Below are positions 10,339 through 19,219 of a stretch of DNA of 64,000 bases, in pieces (within the stretch, counting starts at the first letter, position 1; every line of letters begins with the position of its first letter). The stretch comes from Frigoribacterium sp. CFBP 13712 (lineage in GTDB: Bacteria > Actinomycetota > Actinomycetes > Actinomycetales > Microbacteriaceae). The notes under the pieces were generated by a model. The model saw only the letters and a list, made by a program, of their open reading frames with translations, ran no database searches and was not told where the DNA came from. The stretch lies in contig NZ_JACYVH010000001.1 of assembly GCF_014842255.1 (NCBI RefSeq), positions 151,264 to 215,263 on the forward strand, read 5' to 3'. The translations under genes were made by a program, and so were the position numbers.

Positions 10339-11742
10339 TCAGGAGAGACCGGCGTCTCGGGCGAGGAGGTCGGCCTCGGTCTCGCCGCGGACGATGACCC
10401 GCGACTCCCCGTCGACGACGGCCACCACGGGCGGTCGCCCGACGTGGTTGTAGTTGCTCGCGAGACTCCAGCAGTAGGCGCCCGTCGCGGGCACGCCCAC
10501 CAGGTCACCGGGGGCGACGTCGCCCGGCAGGTAGTCGGCGAGGACGACGAGGTCGCCGCTCTCGCAGTGCTTGCCGGCCACTCGGACGAGCACCGGGTCG
10601 GCCGAGGAGGCGCGGTTCGCGATCGCGACGGAGTAGTCGGCCGCGTAGAGGGCCGTCCGGGCGTTGTCGCTCATCCCCCCGTCGACGCTTACGTAGCGCC
10701 GCACGGCCTGACCGGAGCCGTCGTCCGCGGTGACGAGGACGTCCTTGACGGTGCCGACCTCGTACAGGGTCGTGCCCGACGGCCCGATGATCGAGCGACC
10801 CGGCTCGACGGCCATCACCGGGACGGGGATGCCGAGTCGGCGGCACTCCTCGTCGACGATGTCGGCCAGGGCCGCGGCCAGCTCGGTGAGAGGACGGGCG
10901 TCGTCGGCGCTCGTGTAGGCGATGCCGAACCCCCCGCCGAGGTTCAGCTCGGGCACGTCGCCGTCGCGCAGCAGGTCGGCGTGGACGCCGAGCAGGCGCG
11001 ACGCGGCCTCGGCGAAGCCGTCGCTGCCGAAGATCTGCGAGCCGATGTGCGAGTGCAGACCGAGGAACCTCAGCGACGCGCGCTCTCGGACGGCGGCGAC
11101 GACCTCGGGGGCGTCGGCGAGGGGCACACCGAACTTCTGGTCCTCCCTCGCCGTCGCGAGGTACTCGTGCGTCGACGCATGCACGCCGGAGTTGACGCGC
11201 AGCCGGACGGCCTGCACCACCCCGTGGCGATCGGCGGCGTCGGCCACGCGGACGACCTCGTCGGCGTTGTCGAGCACGATGACGCCGATGCCCGCCGCGA
11301 CCGTGCGGTCGATCTCGCCGAGCGACTTGTTGTTGCCGTGGAATCCCATCAGCGACGGGTCGACCCCGGCCGCTCGGGCGACGGCGAACTCGCCGCCGGT
11401 GCAGATGTCGACGCGCATGCCCGCCGCGGCGACCCAGCGGGCGATCTCCACCGACAGGAAGGCCTTCGCCGCGTAGTACACCGACACCGTGGTGCCGATC
11501 CGCCCGAACTCACGACCGAACGACTCGACGGCCTCGGCTGCACGGCCTCGGGCGTCGGCCTCGTCGACGACGTAGAGGGGGGTGCCGTAGCGGGCGGCGA
11601 GCTCGCCGACGGTCACGCCGCCGAGGGCGATCTCGCCCGAGGACTCGTCGCGGGCCGCCGTGCGCGACCAGACGGACGCGTCGAGGGCGTTGGGCTCGGC
11701 CGGGACCTGGAGCCAGGCGGGGGCGAGGGGATTCGACGACAC
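10339..11742 (-). CDS. lysA: Diaminopimelate decarboxylase
   Basis: A 467-residue PLP fold-type III decarboxylase that turns meso-diaminopimelate into L-lysine. Expected residues are seen: Lys93 in VYYAAKAFLS, HSHIGSQIF near 235, the glycine loop NLGGGFGIAY, EPGRSIIGPSG near 330, and the substrate-binding KHCESGD and GAYCWSLASNYN near the C terminus. GTG at 11742 is favoured because a GAGG ribosome site lies 5 bases before it; another GTG six bases upstream abuts that site. The gene order argS-(DUF2993)-lysA-hom is the usual actinobacterial one. The stop is a TGA ending a DAGLS C terminus. Confidence 0.94.
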   Translation of the reverse strand: MSSNPLAPAWLQVPAEPNALDASVWSRTAARDESSGEIALGGVTVGELAARYGTPLYVVDEADARGRAAEAVESFGREFGRIGTTVSVYYAAKAFLSVEIARWVAAAGMRVDICTGGEFAVARAAGVDPSLMGFHGNNKSLGEIDRTVAAGIGVIVLDNADEVVRVADAADRHGVVQAVRLRVNSGVHASTHEYLATAREDQKFGVPLADAPEVVAAVRERASLRFLGLHSHIGSQIFGSDGFAEAASRLLGVHADLLRDGDVPELNLGGGFGIAYTSADDARPLTELAAALADIVDEECRRLGIPVPVMAVEPGRSIIGPSGTTLYEVGTVKDVLVTADDGSGQAVRRYVSVDGGMSDNARTALYAADYSVAIANRASSADPVLVRVAGKHCESGDLVVLADYLPGDVAPGDLVGVPATGAYCWSLASNYNHVGRPPVVAVVDGESRVIVRGETEADLLARDAGLS

Positions 11743-11822
11743 GGGCACCTCGGTGTTCGGGGACGGCGGGATGTGGTCAGAGCCTACCGACCGCGGGGGC
11801 GGCGCGAGGCTGGCTCGGTCGA

Positions 11823-12575
11823 TCACGAGCAGGTGGCCTCGTCGTCGAGCACCGGCTCGGACAGGTCGAGACCGGGGCTCGACAGGTCGATCGACGCACG
11901 ACCGGGTGCGACGTCGACCGCCGTGATCGCGGCACCGGTCGGCAGGTACTCGGCCACGCACACCGTGGTGGCGAAGTCGCCGAGGAACCTCGAGAGGTCG
12001 AGTCGGAGCGACGTGTCGGGCAGCGAGGCCGCGGTCGGCGTGAACGCGATCGCCCGCCCCTCGTCGGCGACGGCGGCGGAGGCGGAGACGTCGACGGGCA
12101 CGTCCCCGATGATCGGCACGGCGAAGCTCTTCGTGTACGTGACCTCGCGGTCGCCGAACGTCACCGCGCCTCCTGAATCGCGGATGCCGTCGAGACGGTT
12201 GACCGTCGCGGCGTCGGCCGAGACCGTGCCCGTCGCCGCGCCGGTCGCTCCGACGAGATCGGTCGGGACGTCGACGACGTCGACCCGGAATCGGAGGGGC
12301 TCGGACTCGGAGCCCGACGACAGCGTCACGGAGTCGAGGCTGCCCCGCACGAGCTGCCAGAGCATCGACGTGCCGTGGATGTCGACCTCGACGCCCGCGA
12401 TGCCCGAGGTCGTCTCGATCTCGGCCGAGGCGCGGTCTTCGATGACGTCGCGGGTGACGACGTCGGCCACGACGACGAGCCCGACGAGCACCGCCAGCAC
12501 GAGGGCGACGATCACGACGACGCGACCGCGGCGACGCCCCGGTCGCGCTGCGCCCGCACCGTCGGAGGCGGTCAC
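11823..12575 (-). CDS. LmeA-like/DUF2993 secreted or membrane-anchored lipid-binding protein
   Basis: A 250-residue protein with an N-terminal basic stretch and one membrane segment (residues about 18-40), followed by an extracytoplasmic domain. The spacing of the hydrophobic strands and phrases such as [27 protein letters not shown] resemble the DUF2993/LmeA family, whose mycobacterial member acts in lipomannan maturation. The GTG overlaps the argS stop as GTGA, so it is made with ArgS, and it precedes lysA by about 80 bases. The family call comes from pattern and neighbourhood; the function in this organism is not known. Confidence 0.7.
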   Translation of the reverse strand: MTASDGAGAARPGRRRGRVVVIVALVLAVLVGLVVVADVVTRDVIEDRASAEIETTSGIAGVEVDIHGTSMLWQLVRGSLDSVTLSSGSESEPLRFRVDVVDVPTDLVGATGAATGTVSADAATVNRLDGIRDSGGAVTFGDREVTYTKSFAVPIIGDVPVDVSASAAVADEGRAIAFTPTAASLPDTSLRLDLSRFLGDFATTVCVAEYLPTGAAITAVDVAPGRASIDLSSPGLDLSEPVLDDEATCS

Positions 12576-14236
12576 ATGCGGTCCGGAGCGGAGACGCCGA
12601 GCAGCCCGAGGCCGTTGCGGATGACCTGACCGGCGGCCTCGTTGAGCCAGAGCCGGGTGCGGTGCAGATCGGTGACCTCTTCGTCGCCGAGCGGCGTCAC
12701 CCGGCACGAGTCGTACCAGCGGTGGTACGTGCCCGCCAGCTCTTCGACGTAGCGCGCGACGCGGTGCGGCTCGCGGAGCTCGGCGGCCTGACGGACCACG
12801 CGGGGCAGTTCGGCGAGCGCGCCGAGCAGGGCGGCCTCGGTCGGGTGCGAGAGGAGCGACGCGTCGAAGGCCTCGCGGGTGACGCCGGCGGCCTCGGCGT
12901 TGCGGGCCACCGCACGGGTGCGGGCGTGGGCGTACTGGACGTAGAAGACCGGGTTGTCGTTGCTGCGTCGGGTCAGCAGATCGAGGTCGATGTCGATCGA
13001 GCTGTTGACCGGGCTGCGGACGAGCGAGTAGCGACCGGCGTCGACCCCGACGGCGTCGACGAGGTCCTCCATCGTGACGACGGTGCCGTTGCGCTTCGAC
13101 ATGCGGAGGGGCTCGCCGTCGCGGAGCAGGTTGACCATCTGCCCGATGAGGATCTCGAGGTTGACGCCCGGCTCGTCGCCGAAGGCGGCGCACATCGCCA
13201 TCATGCGACCCACGTAGCCGTGGTGGTCGGCGCCCAGCATGATCAGGTTGCGCTCGAAGCCCCGCTCGCGCTTGTCGAGGTAGTAGGCCAGGTCGCCGGC
13301 GATGTAGGCCGCCTCGCCGTCGGTCTTGATGACGACGCGGTCGCGGTCGTCGCCGAAGTCGCTGGTCTTCAGCCAGGTGGCGCCCTCGGCCTCGTAGATG
13401 TGACCGAGCTCGCGGAGGCGCGCGACCGCCCGCTCGACGGCCTTCGACTCGTGCAGGGAGTTCTCGTGGAAGTAGACGTCGAAGTCGACGCCGAAGTCGT
13501 GCAGGGACTTCTTGATGTCGGCGAACATGAAGTCGACGCCGACCGAGCGGAAGACCTCCTGGGCCTCGGCGCGCGGGAGCTCGCGGACGTCGCCGTCGTG
13601 GGTGGCCATGACGCGGGCGGCGATGTCGCCGATGTAGAGACCGCCGTAGCCGTCTTCGGGGGTGGGCTCGCCGAGTGCGCTGGCCAGGAGGCTGCGGGCG
13701 AACCGGTCGATCTGACCGCCGTGGTCGTTGAAGTAGTACTCGCGGGTGACGAGCGCCCCCTGGGCCTGGAAGACGCGGGCGAGGCTGTCGCCGACTGCCG
13801 CCCAGCGCACCCCGCCGAGGTGGATCGGGCCGGTCGGGTTGGCGGAGACGAACTCGAGGTCGATGGTGACGCCCTCGTAGTAGTCACCCCGGCCGAACGA
13901 CTCGCCCTGCTCGACGATGACCTTGGCGAGAGCACCCGCGGCCGCGGCGTCGAGACGGATGTTGACGAAGCCCGGGCCGGCGACGTCGATGTCGGCGACA
14001 CCGTCGACCTCGGCGAGCTCTCCGGCGATCTCGGTCGCCAGCTCACGGGGGTTCATCCCGACGCGCTTGGCGAACTTCATGGCGACGTTGCTCGTCCAGT
14101 CGCCGTGGTCGAGATTGCGCGGGCGCTCGAGCACGACGTCGGCCGGGGTCACCTCGACCTCGTCGGCGAGGCCGCGACGCTCGAGGACACCCGAGACGAC
14201 GGCGAGGAGGGACGAGGAGAGTTCGGCGGGAGTCAC
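12572..14236 (-). CDS. argS: Arginyl-tRNA synthetase
   Basis: A 554-residue class I aminoacyl-tRNA synthetase. The N-terminal Add1 domain contains [18 protein letters not shown]. The HIGH-type signature is seen in [24 protein letters not shown] near residue 125. The catalytic core includes the [14 protein letters not shown] loop near 365, and the C-terminal anticodon-binding DALR domain ends with the invariant-style terminal RM. The GTG at 14236 is used because homology begins there. On the minus strand TAAGAT lies 8 bases before it, so the mRNA may be leaderless. The gene starts the left-hand housekeeping block. Confidence 0.95.
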   Translation of the reverse strand: MTPAELSSSLLAVVSGVLERRGLADEVEVTPADVVLERPRNLDHGDWTSNVAMKFAKRVGMNPRELATEIAGELAEVDGVADIDVAGPGFVNIRLDAAAAGALAKVIVEQGESFGRGDYYEGVTIDLEFVSANPTGPIHLGGVRWAAVGDSLARVFQAQGALVTREYYFNDHGGQIDRFARSLLASALGEPTPEDGYGGLYIGDIAARVMATHDGDVRELPRAEAQEVFRSVGVDFMFADIKKSLHDFGVDFDVYFHENSLHESKAVERAVARLRELGHIYEAEGATWLKTSDFGDDRDRVVIKTDGEAAYIAGDLAYYLDKRERGFERNLIMLGADHHGYVGRMMAMCAAFGDEPGVNLEILIGQMVNLLRDGEPLRMSKRNGTVVTMEDLVDAVGVDAGRYSLVRSPVNSSIDIDLDLLTRRSNDNPVFYVQYAHARTRAVARNAEAAGVTREAFDASLLSHPTEAALLGALAELPRVVRQAAELREPHRVARYVEELAGTYHRWYDSCRVTPLGDEEVTDLHRTRLWLNEAAGQVIRNGLGLLGVSAPDRM

Positions 14237-14380
14237 GAGCGACGATCTTACCGTCAGACGACGGACGGGGAGCCGGGCGCCGTCCGGCATCGGACGGCAT
14301 CCGACGGCACACGGCGTCGCCCGGCCGTGCCCCACGGCGTCCGATGGCATCCATAGCCTGCGTCGGAGAGGATGGTGGTC

Positions 14381-15034
14381 ATGACGTCGACCCATCACCG
14401 CTTCCTGCGGGGCCTGGCCCTCACCGCCGTCGTCGGAGCAGCCGCCCTGCCGCTCGCGGCCTGCACCTCGGCGGCCCCGCCGACGGGGGCCCCGACCTCC
14501 GAGTCGTCCGCCGCCGCGTCCGCCGACCCGGCACCCGAGGAGTCCCCGACCGCCACGCCCCCGACGCTGGTGAGCACGCCGGTCGATCTGGACTGCGCGA
14601 GTCTCGTCGACCCCGCCTCCCTGTCCGCGCTCTACCCGGGGCTCACCGCCGCGGAGGCGCCGGAGCCCGCCGCCGACGACGCCGACGCAGCCGACAGCGC
14701 CACGACACCCCCGCTCGGACGCATCGCCGCGGCCGACGGCACCCTCTGCGCCTGGACGGACGCCGCGAACGAGACCATCACCCTCGGGGTCGCGCAGTAC
14801 GACGACGCCGGGCTCACCTCGTTGGCGAACGACCTCGTCGCCTCGAGCAACTCCGTGCCGACCTACGGCGTCGAGGGCTACTTCGACATCGAGCGGGGCG
14901 TCGGCCGCGCGGAGCTGTTCCCCCTCCCCTACGACGTCGTGCTCGAGTCGACCGCGTTCGTCGAGCCGGGCTCGGCCGAGCCGATGGCCGCGCAGGTGGT
15001 GGCGGCGCTCGAGGCGAGCGGCGCGACCGGCTGA
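14381..15034 (+). CDS. Secreted lipoprotein of unknown function
   Basis: A 217-residue protein with a lipoprotein signal peptide and lipobox LPLAAC near residues 22-27. A Ser/Pro/Ala/Glu-rich linker follows to about residue 60, then a globular domain starting at [21 protein letters not shown] that holds two further cysteines (LDCAS and TLCAW). This looks like a small actinobacterial lipoprotein with one internal disulfide. The ATG at 14381 sits 9 bases behind GAGAGG; an in-frame ATG at 14372 touches the ribosome site and is less likely. Divergent from argS and convergent with the amidotransferase. No specific function can be assigned. Confidence 0.72.
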   Translation: MTSTHHRFLRGLALTAVVGAAALPLAACTSAAPPTGAPTSESSAAASADPAPEESPTATPPTLVSTPVDLDCASLVDPASLSALYPGLTAAEAPEPAADDADAADSATTPPLGRIAAADGTLCAWTDAANETITLGVAQYDDAGLTSLANDLVASSNSVPTYGVEGYFDIERGVGRAELFPLPYDVVLESTAFVEPGSAEPMAAQVVAALEASGATG

Positions 15035-15103
15035 CCCGCGCCTCCTCGGCTCCTCGGCTTGGACCGCCTCCGCGACTCGGGGCCGCGCGTCGGGCGGGGC
15101 GGC

Positions 15104-15862
15104 TCAGGCGGCCCGGACGGACGTGCGGTTCGCCAGGGCCTCGTGCCGCAGCCGTGCGAGCAATGCAGGCAGCTGGGCCCGATCGGCGCCCGGGTCCTCC
15201 GGGTGCCACTGGACCCCGGTGATCGGCGCGCGCTCGTGCTCGACGGCCTCGACGGCGCCGTCGGCCGCTCGTGCCACGACCACCAGACCGTCGCCGGGCC
15301 GACCGATCGCCTGGTGATGCGAGCTGCGGACGACGGCGGTCGTGCCCAGGACGCCCGCGAGCCGACTCGTCGACTCGATCGCGACGGAGTGGTCGGTCAT
15401 CGACAGATCGGCGGGGACTCCCCCGGTGCGGTGCAGTCCGCTCTCGTCGTGCAGGTGCTGGACGAGCGTGCCGCCGAGGGCGACGGAGACGATCTGGTGG
15501 CCTCGGCAGATGCCGAGCACCGGCGTCAGCGTCTCGAGGGACCGCCGCACGAGGGCGATCTGCGCCTCGTCGGCGACGACGTCGTGCGGCCCCTCGCCGG
15601 GGTAGCCGCCCTGCGCGCCGTAGAGATGGGGCGAGACGTCCTCCCCGCCGAGGACGACGACGGCGTCGGCCCGCGACGTCTCGCGGAGGAGGGCGTCCGC
15701 CCCGAGATCGCGGGCGGCGAGCCGCTCGGCGACCCACCCGCCGCGGGCCGCGTCGCCGAGCGCCCGGGCCACCATCGTCTGCACGTACGCGTCGTAGCGC
15801 GGAGCGTGCGGGCGGTGGCGGGTCACCTCGACGACGGCGAGGCGGAGGGGCTCGGAGGGCAT
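15104..15862 (-). CDS. Class I glutamine amidotransferase / gamma-glutamyl hydrolase-like (peptidase C26)
   Basis: A 252-residue protein of the PuuD-like group that cleaves gamma-glutamyl amides. The nucleophile cysteine is in VLGICRGHQIVSVALGGTL near residue 119, and the His-Glu pair in GVQWHPEDPG near residue 217. The early VVLGGEDVSPHLYG fits the same family, which acts on gamma-glutamyl-gamma-aminobutyrate or related compounds. No linked synthetase is present, so it probably works alone as a hydrolase. Substrate is uncertain. Confidence 0.85.
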   Translation of the reverse strand: MPSEPLRLAVVEVTRHRPHAPRYDAYVQTMVARALGDAARGGWVAERLAARDLGADALLRETSRADAVVVLGGEDVSPHLYGAQGGYPGEGPHDVVADEAQIALVRRSLETLTPVLGICRGHQIVSVALGGTLVQHLHDESGLHRTGGVPADLSMTDHSVAIESTSRLAGVLGTTAVVRSSHHQAIGRPGDGLVVVARAADGAVEAVEHERAPITGVQWHPEDPGADRAQLPALLARLRHEALANRTSVRAA

Positions 15863-15936
15863 GCACCCATCGTCGTCGCCGCCCGGCCGGGGTGCGAGCT
15901 CCGTGTCGCCGCGTTACGCCCTCGAACCCGGCCGGA

Positions 15937-16605
15937 TCAGGGCCACAAGGAGGCGCGGGTCCAGCCGTCGCCGTCGCGGTCGTACCGCAGACGCACCTGA
16001 TCGCGGCCGCTCGTGGCCTGCCAGAACTCGACGGACTCGGGTTCGACCCGGTAGGCCGTCCAGTCGTCGGGGGCGAACTCGGGATTCTCGTCGATGCGCG
16101 CACGGGCGGCGTCGAGCGCGCGCCGCGCCTCCTCGGGATCGTCGATCACGCTGCTCTGCGGGAGGGCGATGGCGCCGGCCCTCGAGGCGGGGTGCCGCGA
16201 GGTGAAGTCGGACTCGCTCACCTCGCGCGGCCCGGCGACGGCGCGGCCGCCCACCCGGATCTGCCGACCCCGCTCGGACCAGAAGAACGAGAGGGCGACG
16301 CGGGGCTCCGCCTCGATCTGCCGCCCCTTCGGGCTGAGCGACGACGACGCGAACCAGAAGGCGCTGTCGACGTCCTTCAGCAGCACCACGCGGGACGCCG
16401 GCGCGCCGTCGGCGTCGACCGTCGCGAGCGTCATCGCCTGCGGCTGCGAGACACCGGCCTCGACGGCGTCGACGAGCCACTCGACCACGAGCTCGCGGGG
16501 GTCGTCCGGCGCGGCCCCGGGGTCGAGGGCCGGGACGTCGGGGTGGGGAGGCTTCGCCTGGCGCAGCCGGTCGCGGAGGATCGGGGCGGACTCGTCGGTG
16601 CTCAT
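15937..16605 (-). CDS. pdxH: Pyridoxamine 5'-phosphate oxidase
   Basis: A 222-residue FMN flavoprotein that oxidises pyridoxine or pyridoxamine phosphate to pyridoxal phosphate. Recognisable blocks are AMTLATVDADGAPASRVVLLKDVD near residue 58, ALSFFWSERGRQIRVGGRA near residue 105, and the C-terminal VEFWQATSGRDQVRLRYDRDGDGW. Length is normal. The ATG at 16605 is preferred to upstream starts that lie in or before the tRNA gene region. Copies of the decamer repeat overlap its 3' end (15949) and its interior (16123). Confidence 0.93.
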   Translation of the reverse strand: MSTDESAPILRDRLRQAKPPHPDVPALDPGAAPDDPRELVVEWLVDAVEAGVSQPQAMTLATVDADGAPASRVVLLKDVDSAFWFASSSLSPKGRQIEAEPRVALSFFWSERGRQIRVGGRAVAGPREVSESDFTSRHPASRAGAIALPQSSVIDDPEEARRALDAARARIDENPEFAPDDWTAYRVEPESVEFWQATSGRDQVRLRYDRDGDGWTRASLWP

Positions 16606-16694
16606 GGCACCAGCGTGCTCCCCGGGGATGCGGCGCGACCGGGAGCGGCGTCGGGAGGCGCACGGAATGGCTGCTAACCTGGACGACGTCCCGG

Positions 16695-16769
16695 GCCCCC
16701 ATAGCTCAGGGGATAGAGCACTGCCCTCCGGAGGCAGGGGCGAAGGTTCGAATCCTTCTGGGGGCACCA
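16695..16769 (+). tRNA. tRNA-Arg (anticodon CCG)
   Basis: A 75-base cloverleaf including an encoded CCA. Acceptor GCCCCCA pairs with TGGGGGC. The D arm contains AGCTCAGGGGATAGAGC, the anticodon stem CTGCC/GGCAG encloses CTCCGGA with anticodon CCG, and the T arm is AAGGTTCGAATCCTT. It decodes CGG, a frequent codon in this G+C-rich genome. Confidence 0.97.
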
Positions 16770-16786
16770 CAGAACCGCACGGTCTT

Positions 16787-17353
16787 CTACTGATCCGCCT
16801 CGTGATCGTCGAGTCCGCGCCGGAGCACGCGCTCGGGCACATCGAGATGACGGGCGACGTCGCGCATCGGCATGTCGTCGGCGAGCAGCACCCGGGCGAT
16901 CCGCAGCCGGCGACTGCTCAGGGTCTGACGGCTGCGGGACATCGCCTCGCGCGCCTCCCGACGGCGCCTCGTCGCCGCCAGACCCGCCTCGGCGTCGAGC
17001 GACCGCTCGTGACCGGCCAGCGCCGACGCCGTACGGAAGAAGAACCGACCCCAGGGGCCGATCTCGTCGATGCCGTCGTCGAGCGATCGGAAGGCGACAC
17101 CGCGGTCGTCGAGCCCCGCCACGAGATCGAGCAGCGCCGCCACCGAGCCGCCCAGCCGGTCGAGCCGCGTGACGACGAAGACGTCGCCGTCACGGAGCGA
17201 GGCCAGCGCGTCGACCAGATAGGGCTGGCGCTCGCGACGCCCCGTGGCCCGGTCGATGTAGATGCGCTCGCACGCCGCCGCCTCGAGCACCGCCTGCTGC
17301 CGGTCGGGGGCCGGGTCGTCGTCCGAGATGCGGGCGTAGCCGATCACCGCCAT
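16787..17353 (-). CDS. Small serine recombinase (resolvase/invertase family)
   Basis: A 188-residue site-specific recombinase. The catalytic serine is Ser10 in VIGYARISDDDPAPDRQ, and the conserved arginines lie in VTRLDRLGGSVAALLDL near residue 62. The long helix and a C-terminal helix-turn-helix (MRDVARHLDVPERVLRRGL) complete the resolvase layout. It begins 18 bases beyond the CCA end of tRNA-Arg and faces it, a typical scar of mobile-element integration, although serine recombinases of this size more often invert or resolve DNA. No other phage or transposon gene is nearby. It may be a domesticated remnant. Confidence 0.85.
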   Translation of the reverse strand: MAVIGYARISDDDPAPDRQQAVLEAAACERIYIDRATGRRERQPYLVDALASLRDGDVFVVTRLDRLGGSVAALLDLVAGLDDRGVAFRSLDDGIDEIGPWGRFFFRTASALAGHERSLDAEAGLAATRRRREAREAMSRSRQTLSSRRLRIARVLLADDMPMRDVARHLDVPERVLRRGLDDHEADQ

Positions 17354-17375
17354 GACGGACCCCTCTCAGAGACGA

Positions 17376-17399
17376 ACGGCCCCGCCGAGGCGGGGCCGT
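17376..17399 (-). terminator. Strong hairpin between the 71-residue gene and the recombinase
   Basis: A perfect 11-bp stem, ACGGCCCCGCC and GGCGGGGCCGT, separated by only GA. It lies 40 bases past the stop of the small gene at 17440-17655 and just before the recombinase start, so it probably ends the small gene's transcript. Confidence 0.75.
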
Positions 17400-17439
17400 G
17401 GTTCGGACGCGGTGCCGGTGGGCGCCGCCGACGTGCGGA

Positions 17440-17655
17440 TCAGGAGTAGGTGAGCGCGATGACCGCGACGTCGAGCGTGCGGTACACGCCCTCGGCACGG
17501 GTCGCCGTGCGGACCCGACCCCGCAGGACCTCGAAGCGACCCTCGGACTCGTGCACGAAGCCGATCACGCCGGCGGTGGGTGTGGACACACGGTGATACC
17601 CGTCGCCCAGGGGCACGACCTCTGCCCGGGACGTCTTCTCGAGAACGGCTCCCAT
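17440..17655 (-). CDS. Hypothetical 71-residue protein
   Basis: A short protein beginning MGAVLEKTSRAEVVPLGD, with alternating hydrophobic residues that suggest a small beta-rich domain (VIGFVHESEGRFEVLRGRV). A GAGGAAC ribosome site lies 6-8 bases before the ATG and a strong hairpin follows the stop, so it looks expressed as a single gene. I do not recognise the family. The segment is about the size of single-domain actinobacterial proteins of unknown role. Confidence 0.62.
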   Translation of the reverse strand: MGAVLEKTSRAEVVPLGDGYHRVSTPTAGVIGFVHESEGRFEVLRGRVRTATRAEGVYRTLDVAVIALTYS

Positions 17656-17750
17656 GGTGTTCCTCCTCGCTCACCTCGGACCGACTCTGGTCCGATGAGG
17701 CGAGAGTACGCCCGTACCCCGTGAGTGGGGTACAGATCATCCGGAGAACG

Positions 17751-18635
17751 TCATGCGGGTGGCGGCTCGGCCACCACGACCACCCGTCGACGCGCCGTGA
17801 CGGTGACCCCGACGCTCGCCGCCGTCACCAGAGACAGGGCGATCAGCTCGCGGGCGCCGAGCCCCTGACCGAGCACGACCAGCCCGGCCAGCGCGGCCAT
17901 CGCGGGCCCGAGACTCGACAGCACGCCGAAGACCCGGGTGGGCAGTCGCCGCAGCGCGACCATCTCGAGCGCGTAGGGGACGGCCGACGTCGCGACAGCC
18001 ACGACGAGGAAGACGCCGAGGAGGCGCGGGTCAGCCATCACGGCGGCGGTCGCGTCGGCCGCGCCGAACGGCACCACCACGACGGCGGCGACCAGCATCG
18101 AGACGGCCAGCCCGGAGAGCGAGTCGGCACGGCGCCCGAGGTTCGCGTTGGCGACGATGTAGCCCGCCCAGAAGGCCCCGGCGCCGAGCGCGAGCACGAC
18201 GCCCAGCGCGTGGATCGCGCCGCTCGAATCGGAGCCGAGCACCACGACCCCGCCGAGGGCGAGCACCGCCCAGCCGGCGTCGAGCCAGCGTCGCGTCTGC
18301 ACGAGGGCCACGACGAGCGGGCCGAGGAACTCGAGCGTGACGGCGACGCCGAGCGGGACGACGTCGATGGCGAGGTAGATGAGCGAGTTCATGCCGGCGA
18401 GCGCGAGACCGAGCAGGACGACGCCCAGCCACGTGCGGGCGTCCCAGCCGCGGACGCGGGGGCGGAAGACGGCGAGCAGGATGACGGCGCCGAAGGCGAG
18501 GCGGAGGGCCGCCGCGCCGAGAGGACCGACGGCGTCGAAGTGGGTCCGCGCGAGGGCGGCGCCGAACTGCACCGAGACGATGGCCCCGACCGCCAGGATC
18601 GGGGCGGGGACGACGTCGAGGGGGGATCGACTCAC
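17751..18635 (-). CDS. EamA/DMT-family transporter (RhtA-like)
   Basis: A 294-residue membrane protein with ten predicted helices arranged as two EamA repeats. The first repeat ends near LEFLGPLVVALVQTRR (residue about 110) and the second near LGPAMAALAGLVVLGQGLGARELIALSLV. The closest general pattern is RhtA-type exporters of threonine and homoserine or related small metabolites. It starts at a GTG with GAGGAA about 10 bases upstream. An exact copy of the decamer repeat lies inside it at 18020. The substrate cannot be told from the sequence. Confidence 0.85.
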   Translation of the reverse strand: MSRSPLDVVPAPILAVGAIVSVQFGAALARTHFDAVGPLGAAALRLAFGAVILLAVFRPRVRGWDARTWLGVVLLGLALAGMNSLIYLAIDVVPLGVAVTLEFLGPLVVALVQTRRWLDAGWAVLALGGVVVLGSDSSGAIHALGVVLALGAGAFWAGYIVANANLGRRADSLSGLAVSMLVAAVVVVPFGAADATAAVMADPRLLGVFLVVAVATSAVPYALEMVALRRLPTRVFGVLSSLGPAMAALAGLVVLGQGLGARELIALSLVTAASVGVTVTARRRVVVVAEPPPA

Positions 18636-18693
18636 GGCGGGGGTTCCTCACGGACGGACGGGGGCCTCGGGGGCCTGCGCCGCGGTGCGGCAC

Positions 18694-18699
18694 TACGAT
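18694..18699 (+). promoter_or_regulatory. Predicted -10 element of a leaderless transcript
   Basis: TACGAT ends six bases before the ATG at 18706, placing the expected transcription start at or next to the A of the start codon. There is no ribosome site in between. Confidence 0.5.
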
Positions 18700-18705
18700 C
18701 GTGGC

Positions 18706-19113
18706 ATGTCCGACGCCCTGCCCGTGATCTCGTCGGTCGTCGAGATGTTCGGCTGGCTGGGGTTCATCGCGGGGACGCCGTTCTCGATCGCCGCCGCGGT
18801 CTCGAGACGCCGGGCCCGTCGGTACGAGAAGACCGTCGCCGTCGTCATCCCCGCTCCGGACTACGCGCGGGTCGCGACGGCGCGCTGGATGGACTCGTGG
18901 GGCGACCTGCACGAGACCCAGTTCGCCGACTACGCCATCGAGACGCCCGTGGAGACCGAGTTGACGGTCCATTACGACCCTCGCCGCCCCTCCTCGGTGC
19001 GAACGGACACCCCGCATGAGGACGGACACGCGTTCCGTCTGGCCGGGGGCGTGCTGCTCTCGGTCGGCGCCGTGTGCGCCGTCGCCTCGGTCGCCCTGCT
19101 CTTCGTCGAGTGA
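18706..19113 (+). CDS. Hypothetical membrane protein (DUF3592-like)
   Basis: A 135-residue protein with an N-terminal membrane segment (residues about 8-30), an extracytoplasmic or cytosolic beta-type domain of about 70 residues, and a second membrane segment at the C terminus (GGVLLSVGAVCAVASVALLFV). The arrangement, including the phrase TVHYDPRRPSSV, resembles DUF3592-type proteins. It is probably leaderless, because TACGAT lies just before the ATG. It is divergent from the EamA gene, and no function is known. Confidence 0.7.
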   Translation: MSDALPVISSVVEMFGWLGFIAGTPFSIAAAVSRRRARRYEKTVAVVIPAPDYARVATARWMDSWGDLHETQFADYAIETPVETELTVHYDPRRPSSVRTDTPHEDGHAFRLAGGVLLSVGAVCAVASVALLFVE

Positions 19114-19219
19114 TCTCGGCGCGGCGCGCACTCGACACGGCGTGACCGCCCCCGGCCGTCGCCCGGGCGACGTGTCGGTGCCCGTCACTAGACTCGGCCC
19201 CATCATCGAGGGGAGAGTC

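Noticed and set aside
14281-14352. CCGACGGCAT-type short repeats before the lipoprotein gene
   Set aside because: Three or four imperfect 10-mers in G+C-rich DNA; not regular enough to call an element.
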